DNA from: Kitasatospora setae KM-6054
Lineage (GTDB): Bacteria; Actinomycetota; Actinomycetes; Streptomycetales; Streptomycetaceae
Length of the DNA stretch: 64,000 nt
Assembly: GCF_000269985.1 (NCBI RefSeq)
Contig: NC_016109.1
Location: forward strand, 4,712,001 to 4,776,000
Reading direction: 5' to 3'
In this document: positions 58,981 to 64,000 of the stretch, one piece after another
How the letters are laid out: each line of letters opens with the position of its first letter
Numbering within the stretch: position 1 is the stretch's first letter
Translations under genes and position numbers: made by a program
The notes under the pieces: generated by a model
Told to the model about the DNA's origin: nothing
What the model saw: only the letters and a program-made list of their open reading frames with translations
Databases searched by the model: none

Positions 58981-60724
58981 AAGCGGGCTTTTGGCCACTG
59001 TTCAGGTCCTTTCTCCGGTCGCCGGCATGGAGTTGCCGGTGGCACAGCGTGTGAATCAGCTCCAGATTGCTCGGGTGGTCGCTGCCACCTTTACTGCGGT
59101 AGGTCAGGTGGTGCACGTGCACTCCCCGATACGAGGCGGTGAACCACCTCGCCCAATCCCGGACGTCATCGGGGTCGTACCCCGCGCCCTCGATCAGGTC
59201 CTGTCCGCACCTGGGACACAGTCCCTTCTGCCGGTCTGCCATCGCCAGAATCCGTTTGGATTCCACGCTGGGCATTCGCTTCCGGGCCCGGTTCCTCCAG
59301 TAGTCCTCCAACGCCGGGTCGTCGCGGGACGAATCCCCCTTGACCGCGATGTGTCGGACGATCGGCGTCCAGGAGAATTTCGTCAGGTGTCTGTCGGAAT
59401 TGCCGAACACCCACCTGTCGTTCCTCCCCTTCCGATGCTGACCCCAGTACCTTTCCCGAATCCATCGGCCGGTCTTGTTCGGATGGCAGTACAGCGCCCA
59501 TCGCCTCAAGGCCCAATAGGTATAGGTGTCGAGATTCCCGAAGGTTTCTTTCGAGATAACGTGCCGGTAGTAGGTTGACCAGCCCCGGACGTACGGGTTC
59601 AGTTTATCGACCAGATTTTCAGCCGGTTGACCCCGATGCCTGCGGATGGTCTCCTTGATCCTCTTCCTGGCCCGCTGTACCGCGTCCTTGCTTGGCTTGA
59701 TGATCGCCTTATCGTTGTACTTACGGACGTTGAACCCCAGGAAGTCGAATCCTTCGTCGAGGTGGACGACGCGCGTCTTCTCCTCGTTGAAGGAAAGCCC
59801 TCTGGGTGCCAGCCATTCCGCGAGTTCACCCCTGCGATCCTCCGCTTCCTCCTTCGTGCCGCACAGCACCACGAAGTCGTCCGCGTACCGGACAAGAGCC
59901 GGCGACGCCATGTGCTTCCCTCCGGTGGGGAGGTTCGCGCCGATGGCGTCGCCCATCCCGTGCAGGGCCACGTTCAGCAGCAGGGGGCTGATGACCCCGC
60001 CTTGCGGGGTGCCCTCCACTGTGTGGGCGAACGTGCCCTGCTCCATCACACCGGCCCGCAGCCACCCCCGGACCTGCTCGCGCCCCGGGAAGAGACCGAG
60101 CGAGTCCATCAGGTGCTGGTGGCTGATGCGGTCGAAGGCCGCCGACAGATCCGCGTCGAGAACCCACGGCCTGCGGCAGTCCTTCTTGGCGATGACCTTG
60201 AAGATCGACTCGATCGCGTCCTGGCAGTTCCGTCCAGGGCGGAAGCCGTAGCTCCGCCCCTCGAACCGGGCCTCCCATTCCGGCTCAAGAGCGTTCTTGA
60301 CCCGTGCCTGGTGGACCCTGTCCCGGATCACCGGGATGCCGAGCGGTCTCGTCCTGCCGTTCGCCTTCGGGATGTGCACACGCTTGACGGGTGTGGCGGG
60401 GATCTCCGCTACGGCGATGACCTGCCGTGCCAGCCTTCCCCGCTTCTCGGGATCGAGGGCCGTTACCCCGTCGATCCCCGCCGTCTTCTTTCCGGTGCTC
60501 TGCTGGGTGACCCGCCTGACACTCGTCAGTGTGTTGGCCCTGGACCTCAGCATGAGCTTTTGCAGGTTGCGCACCTGCTTCAGGTTTCCTGCACGAGCGG
60601 CCCTGTAGATTCGCTGACGGAGTCGCTTTACGGACTCCTCTTCCTGGCGCCAGTCGATGCTGTGCCAGAATTCGGCGTCGCCCTCGGTTCCGTTCATCGA
60701 GGGGCCCACGCCAGTGTCGAGCAC
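58979..60724 (-). CDS. Group II intron reverse transcriptase/maturase (LtrA-like) with HNH domain
   Basis: 581 residues from GTG 60724 (AGAGGGGGAC upstream; ATG 60697 is possible). RT blocks are intact, with LVRYADDFVVL as the catalytic centre and HIPKANGRTRPLGIPVIRDR earlier. The maturase X domain (GWSTYYRHVISKETF) and a C-terminal HNH nuclease (CPRCGQDL, HHLTYRSKGGSDHPSNLELI) follow. It splices the intron RNA and directs retrohoming into DNA. No disruption seen, so it may be mobile. Confidence 0.95.
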   Translation of the reverse strand: MLDTGVGPSMNGTEGDAEFWHSIDWRQEEESVKRLRQRIYRAARAGNLKQVRNLQKLMLRSRANTLTSVRRVTQQSTGKKTAGIDGVTALDPEKRGRLARQVIAVAEIPATPVKRVHIPKANGRTRPLGIPVIRDRVHQARVKNALEPEWEARFEGRSYGFRPGRNCQDAIESIFKVIAKKDCRRPWVLDADLSAAFDRISHQHLMDSLGLFPGREQVRGWLRAGVMEQGTFAHTVEGTPQGGVISPLLLNVALHGMGDAIGANLPTGGKHMASPALVRYADDFVVLCGTKEEAEDRRGELAEWLAPRGLSFNEEKTRVVHLDEGFDFLGFNVRKYNDKAIIKPSKDAVQRARKRIKETIRRHRGQPAENLVDKLNPYVRGWSTYYRHVISKETFGNLDTYTYWALRRWALYCHPNKTGRWIRERYWGQHRKGRNDRWVFGNSDRHLTKFSWTPIVRHIAVKGDSSRDDPALEDYWRNRARKRMPSVESKRILAMADRQKGLCPRCGQDLIEGAGYDPDDVRDWARWFTASYRGVHVHHLTYRSKGGSDHPSNLELIHTLCHRQLHAGDRRKDLNSGQKPA

Positions 60725-61438
60725 GTGCGTCCCCCTCTCAGTCCAACTTGCGCCTCGGTGCAAGTCTCCGCCTCATCATCACTACATGGCCTACCAGGTC
60801 CACGTCTGCCCGCTTTCGCGTCCGGCACCTGCCGGTATCCGCCGGGTTATGGCCGGAGGGAGAGAGTTCCCTTGATTCCGGCGTTTCCCCCGGGCTTTCG
60901 CCCTGGCGGCGTTCGCTTCTTGGACCTTCCTGTTCCCGCACCGGAGTTCAGCCTTCGTTGCCTCCGGCCTACCGGCTGACACACCGGACCGATACGGGGT
61001 TTCCGCGTTCCACTGCCCTCAGTTGCGCTCGGGGTGGGAGCCCTCTTTAAGCCGACCTCCACGGTGACCTACGCGCGGGGTGATTCAACCCCATGAGCCA
61101 GTAAAAAGGCTTCGCGCCGTGTTGTGCTTCGCAGCACCAGAGGTTTCCGCCGCCGACTACATGCCATTGACGCGGCGTAAGGATAACGACCTGTAAGAAC
61201 AAGGGTTCGCTTTCGCTCTCCCGTCCGAGCTTCCCCTTCGCCTGTTGCTGGACGATGGCCCGTCCTGCTCTTGGGCTTGACCACCTCGGCTCAGCACCCC
61301 GGCGTTACCGCCGACGCACCCGAGGCTGGGGACCGACCATCGGTCACGGGTCGGGGCCCACGTCTCTCTCCTGGCTGTGGGCCGCTGAAAGGCAGCGACT
61401 TCCGCGTCGCACGGATCACCTCCTTTCAGTGTGCGGCC

Positions 61439-61468
61439 ACCATAGGCACCGCCCACCGTCCCGGGCAA
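61439..61468 (-). promoter_or_regulatory. Promoter just upstream of the intron
   Basis: Minus strand: TTGCCC (61468-61463), 18 bases, TATGGT (61444-61439). Transcription would start about 20 bases before the intron and include GAAAGGAGGTGATCC, fully complementary to the 16S rRNA 3' tail. Confidence 0.6.
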
Positions 61469-61501
61469 CGGATTTATTCGCCGGGATCCTCCGGCGGGAA
61501 C

Positions 61502-61538
61502 GCCGAAGGCCCGGAGGCGGTGCCTCCGGGCCTTCGGG
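61502..61538 (-). terminator. Terminator of initiator tRNA gene copy 1
   Basis: GCCGAAGGCCCGGAGGC pairs with GCCTCCGGGCCTTCGGGC around GGT, nine bases after the tRNA 3' end. Confidence 0.88.
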
Positions 61539-61546
61539 CTACTGAG

Positions 61547-61620
61547 TAGCGGGGACAGGATTTGAACCTGCGACCTCTGGGTTATGAGCCCAGCGAGCTA
61601 CCGAGCTGCTCCACCCCGCG
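61547..61620 (-). tRNA. Initiator tRNA-Met (CAT)
   Basis: 74 bases without encoded CCA. Acceptor strand starts CGCGGGG and ends CCCCGCTA, giving the C1-A72 mismatch that marks the initiator. The anticodon stem carries GGG and CCC pairs (CTGGG CTCATAA CCCAG), and the T arm is GCAGG TTCAAAT CCTGT. Starts translation. Confidence 0.97.
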
Positions 61621-61695
61621 TCGGTGAACACCACCCTACAGCACCGCGACGGGGGAGCCGCACCACCGCCACCCGGCGGCTGCCAGGATGCCCGG

Positions 61696-62130
61696 ATGGT
61701 GAACCCCACGGAATGGGCGCGGATCCGCGCCGGACTGCGGTTCGGACAGCGGCTCACCGGGACGGTCACCGCCGTCCCGAACCCGGGCGCGACCGGGATC
61801 TTCGTCGACGTCGGCCTGCCCGTCGGCGGCTTCGTCGACGTCCTGCTGCTGCCGGCGGACGCCCAGCGCTGGCCGCGGGTCGGCGAACGGGCCGAGTACG
61901 AGGTCTGGTGGGCCGACGATCGTCCGCAACTGCGCCTCAAGCCGGTCGACCCGCGCCACCTGGCCGAGGACTTCGCCGCCTGGCGGGCCGAGCACCGCCC
62001 GCGCTGGCCGGAGCCGGAACCGATCGACCAGGCCCGGGCCGCGGCCGCGGCCGAGGTTGCGGAACTGCTCCCTGGCGGGAACGCCGAAGGCCCGGAGGCG
62101 GTGCCTCCGGGCCTTCGGGCTACTGAGTAG
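61696..62130 (+). CDS. S1 RNA-binding-domain protein
   Basis: 144 residues. The S1 fold is seen as GQRLTGTVTAVPNPGATGIF followed by VDVGLPVGGFVDV. The last 19 residues are encoded by the antisense of the downstream tRNA terminator, and the stop TAG is the complement of the tRNA 3' end. Probably a small RNA-binding regulator; role unknown. Confidence 0.8.
   Translation: MVNPTEWARIRAGLRFGQRLTGTVTAVPNPGATGIFVDVGLPVGGFVDVLLLPADAQRWPRVGERAEYEVWWADDRPQLRLKPVDPRHLAEDFAAWRAEHRPRWPEPEPIDQARAAAAAEVAELLPGGNAEGPEAVPPGLRATE
62083..62119 (-). terminator. Terminator of initiator tRNA gene copy 2
   Basis: Same hairpin as at 61502-61538. It lies within the S1-domain coding region on the other strand, so transcription of the S1 gene passes through it. 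Confidence 0.85.
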
Positions 62131-62201
62131 CGGGGACAGGATTTGAACCTGCGACCTCTGGGTTATGAGCCCAGCGAGCTACCGAGCTGCTCCACCCCGC
62201 G
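62128..62201 (-). tRNA. Initiator tRNA-Met (CAT), second copy
   Basis: Identical in all 74 bases to 61547-61620, including the C1-A72 mismatch and three G-C pairs of the anticodon stem. Confidence 0.97.
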
Positions 62202-62272
62202 TCGGTGAACACGACTCTACGGGAGCCCCGACGGAAAGGGAAATCGGTTTCCGTCCGGGGCGTTCCCGCAGC

Positions 62273-63532
62273 TCAGTCGGGGCGGGACGGCTGCCGGGTG
62301 CGGCGGGTCTGGGCCCAGACCGCGAAGCAGACCAGGGCGGCGAAGCACGGGACCATCACCAGGCCGTAGACCAGCAGGAAGCCGTCCGTGCCCAGGCCGG
62401 CGGCGGCGTTCCAGACGCCGTGCAGGCCCATCGCCAGCAGCAGGCCGATCGGGGCGCCGAGGCGGGCGAGCCAGCGGCGGCCGGTGGCCAGGGTCAGGGC
62501 GAGGCCGAGGCCGGTCAGCGCGGTGAACAGCGGGTGCGCGAACGGGGAGAGCAGGGCCCGCAGGACGAAGGTGTGCACCGTCCCGTCGAAGTCCCGCAGG
62601 CTGGGCGACTCGCCCAGGCCGATCGCGTCCAGCCGGGCCTGCCGGTCCGCGGTGAAGGCCCGGCCCAGGTAGAGCGCGTTCTCGGTGAACGCGAAGCCGC
62701 AGGCCGTCACCCCGCCCAGCACCACCCCGGCGGCCAGCGTGCGCGGCCGCGAGCGGGCCCGGACCCGGCCCGCCGGGGACGGGCGGAAGTGCGCCGGGCG
62801 GCCCGGCCGGTGCCACAGCAGGCGGCGCAGCCGGCCGCACGGGCGGCCCTCCTCGCAGCGGTGCCGCCGCCGCAGCGGCAGCAGCAGGACCAGCAGCGCC
62901 GCGCCCTTGGCCAGCTCCTCGATCAGCGGCGTCGCGAACTCCGCGCCCAGCGTCTCCCCGCGCGCGCCCCGGTGGGCGATCAGGAAGTCGCTCGCCCACC
63001 CGTTCGCCAGGATCGCCATCGTGGTCGCGGCGCACGCCCCCCACGCCAGGCAGAACAGCGAGTGCCGGACCGGCACCCGCGCGGTCTGGTTCAGCCAGGC
63101 CAGCGCCCCCAGCACGAACGGCAGCGGCAGCAGCGCCAGGCCCAGGCCGACCAGCAGCCCCGTCGTCCCGGTCTGCCGCTGCACCAGGCGCAGGATCAGC
63201 ACCCCCGAGCCGGCCAGCGCCAGCGCCGCCACCGCCGAGGAGAGCGCCGGCCGCCGCAGCGGCCACAGCCGCCGCCCCAGCGACCGGACCCGGCCCGGCC
63301 CCGGCGGCCTCGGCGTCCCGCCGCCCTGCTGGCCGGGGATCCGCCCGCGCAGCGCCGGCGGTGCCGGCTGCGGCGGGCGCCGCGAGGGCTCCGGGAGCAG
63401 GCCGCCGGACCGGCGCGCGGTCGGCTCCGGAAGCGACCGCGCGCCGGTGGGGGGAGTCGGGGAGCCGGCGGCCGTGGCGGCGGCCACCCCGGGCGGGCCG
63501 GGGGGTGCCTCGCCGCCGGGCGGACTGCTCAC
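62273..63532 (-). CDS. PrsW-family intramembrane metalloprotease
   Basis: 419 residues. About 90 Pro/Arg-rich cytoplasmic residues precede eight or so membrane helices. Family motifs present: PLIEELAKGAALL (EExxK), FAFTENALYLG (FxxxEN) and two His motifs, FAHPLFTAL and GLHGVWNAAAG. In B. subtilis PrsW cleaves an anti-sigma factor; many actinobacterial members are uncharacterised. GTG start. Confidence 0.9.
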   Translation of the reverse strand: MSSPPGGEAPPGPPGVAAATAAGSPTPPTGARSLPEPTARRSGGLLPEPSRRPPQPAPPALRGRIPGQQGGGTPRPPGPGRVRSLGRRLWPLRRPALSSAVAALALAGSGVLILRLVQRQTGTTGLLVGLGLALLPLPFVLGALAWLNQTARVPVRHSLFCLAWGACAATTMAILANGWASDFLIAHRGARGETLGAEFATPLIEELAKGAALLVLLLPLRRRHRCEEGRPCGRLRRLLWHRPGRPAHFRPSPAGRVRARSRPRTLAAGVVLGGVTACGFAFTENALYLGRAFTADRQARLDAIGLGESPSLRDFDGTVHTFVLRALLSPFAHPLFTALTGLGLALTLATGRRWLARLGAPIGLLLAMGLHGVWNAAAGLGTDGFLLVYGLVMVPCFAALVCFAVWAQTRRTRQPSRPD

Positions 63533-63743
63533 CTGCAGAAGCGTAGGGGAAGCCCGCGCTCCGGGGGGAGGGGTCGGTACGATCCGTGTCCGCGCGATGA
63601 CCCATCGTCAGCTCGCCGGGGCCCGTCCACCGTCCGTGACATCCGTCATGCCGGACCGGTGACGCCGGGGCCTGGGGCCGGTCCGGCCCGCGCGGGCACA
63701 GTGGTGGACGTCGGGAAGGACCGGGAAACAGGGGGAGATCCGG

Positions 63744-64000
63744 ATGGGCAGCGTGCTGGCGGCGACCACGGAACCGGGCGTGGGGCCGGGCGTGAGGGCA
63801 GACGTGGAACCGGGCGTGCAACCGGCTGTGGAGCCGGGCGCGGTGCCGGGGGTGGAGCCGACCGCCACCGTCGCGGAGCTGCGGCTGCCGGTCTGGTTCT
63901 TCGGCTTCGAGGGCCTGCTGGCCGGGGCCTTCGACCTGCTGCGCGCCGCGCCGGGGTGCTGGCCCGCGCTGGTCGCGCTGGGGGCCGTCAACCTGGCGGT
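63744..64000 (+). CDS. Hypothetical protein, 3' truncated by the window
   Basis: ATG behind GGGGGAG. The first 40 residues contain irregular repeats of EPGV type, then VAELRLPVWFFGFEGLLAGA begins what may be a hydrophobic domain. The frame is open to the edge; 85 codons are visible. No family recognised. Confidence 0.65.
   Translation, partial: MGSVLAATTEPGVGPGVRADVEPGVQPAVEPGAVPGVEPTATVAELRLPVWFFGFEGLLAGAFDLLRAAPGCWPALVALGAVNLA

Larger units (their letters stand above)
58905..61412 (-). mobile_element. Group II intron, full length (about 2.5 kb)
   Basis: 5' end GTGCGAC at 61412; 3' end ...CTACCCGAC at 58905. Domain V (58980-58946) and a domain VI hairpin with a bulged A follow the reverse transcriptase gene. 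The loop of the hairpin at 61077-61092 contains GAATCA, which pairs at 5 of 6 positions with the last exon bases TGATCC, as EBS1-IBS1 should, supporting this 5' end. Domains I-III fill 60725-61412 and hold no other gene. Everything needed for splicing appears present. Confidence 0.88.
61493..61631. repeat. 139-bp direct repeat (tRNA-fMet unit), copy 1
   Basis: Matches 62074-62212 exactly by eye, offset 581. It spans the terminator, the tRNA gene and 11 bases of leader. Confidence 0.9.
62074..62212. repeat. 139-bp direct repeat (tRNA-fMet unit), copy 2
   Basis: Second copy of 61493-61631; here it also supplies the 3' end of the S1-domain gene. Confidence 0.9.

Noticed and set aside
61412..61427. 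16S rRNA 3' end fragment (GGATCACCTCCTTTC on the plus strand)
   Set aside because: Only about 15 bases match. On the minus strand it is a Shine-Dalgarno sequence at the intron 5' exon, a simpler explanation.
61547..62201. tRNA-fMet pair as att sites of the island
   Set aside because: Both copies are complete and flank the S1 gene only. No tRNA 3' fragment was seen at the left edge near 44670, and the integrase is of serine type, which does not usually use tRNA genes.

Overview
The window is about 72% G+C, with GTG and TTG starts, ATGA/GTGA gene overlaps, a conservon, MocR, ROK and XRE regulators and a chitinase with a Streptomyces-type promoter. This points to a streptomycete (Streptomyces or Kitasatospora). 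No species is claimed.

Positions 1-44666 are ordinary chromosome. From the left: a truncated acyltransferase; a sugar-uptake locus (ROK repressor, binding lipoprotein, two permeases, GH1 beta-glucosidase, no ATPase gene); an ATPase with tandem palindromes over its start; a secreted GH18 chitinase with a chi-type promoter; a phosphotransferase; a receptor-like Ser/Thr kinase; an LCP protein with its sigma factor; a sedolisin protease; a GH65 phosphorylase with a beta-phosphoglucomutase-like HAD enzyme; a MocR regulator divergent from an AhpD-like gene; an XRE-cupin regulator with a small membrane protein; and PoxB. A complete conservon (cvnA-B-C-D plus two P450 genes) and a SpoIIE-type phosphatase follow. 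Next come a TetR/hydrolase operon with its operator inside the promoter, a c-di-AMP-type riboswitch leading an M23 peptidase, and a MerR/MFS pair sharing a perfect 22-bp palindrome.

Positions 44673-61412 form a mosaic accessory island. It starts with a 179-bp direct repeat (also at 48859) that can fold into a three-way junction. It holds a truncated and a complete IS630-type element, the complete copy interrupting a large serine integrase. Other content is a Nudix/HTH regulator pair, a phage-like block (coiled-coil proteins, HNH nuclease, zinc-binding proteins) and a three-gene HTH regulator locus. Most notable are two diverged copies of one cassette: a small CxC(x4)C protein, a second small Cys-containing protein, a very short Pro- or Gly-rich peptide translationally coupled to the next gene, and a PIMT-like methyltransferase. 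The cassette looks like a peptide-modification module without the usual ATP-grasp or lanthipeptide enzymes. The island ends in a group II intron that splits a perfect Shine-Dalgarno leader from a tiny ORF.

Positions 61413-64000 return to chromosome: two identical initiator tRNA-Met genes, each with a terminator, flank an S1-domain gene. A PrsW-like membrane protease and the start of another gene follow.
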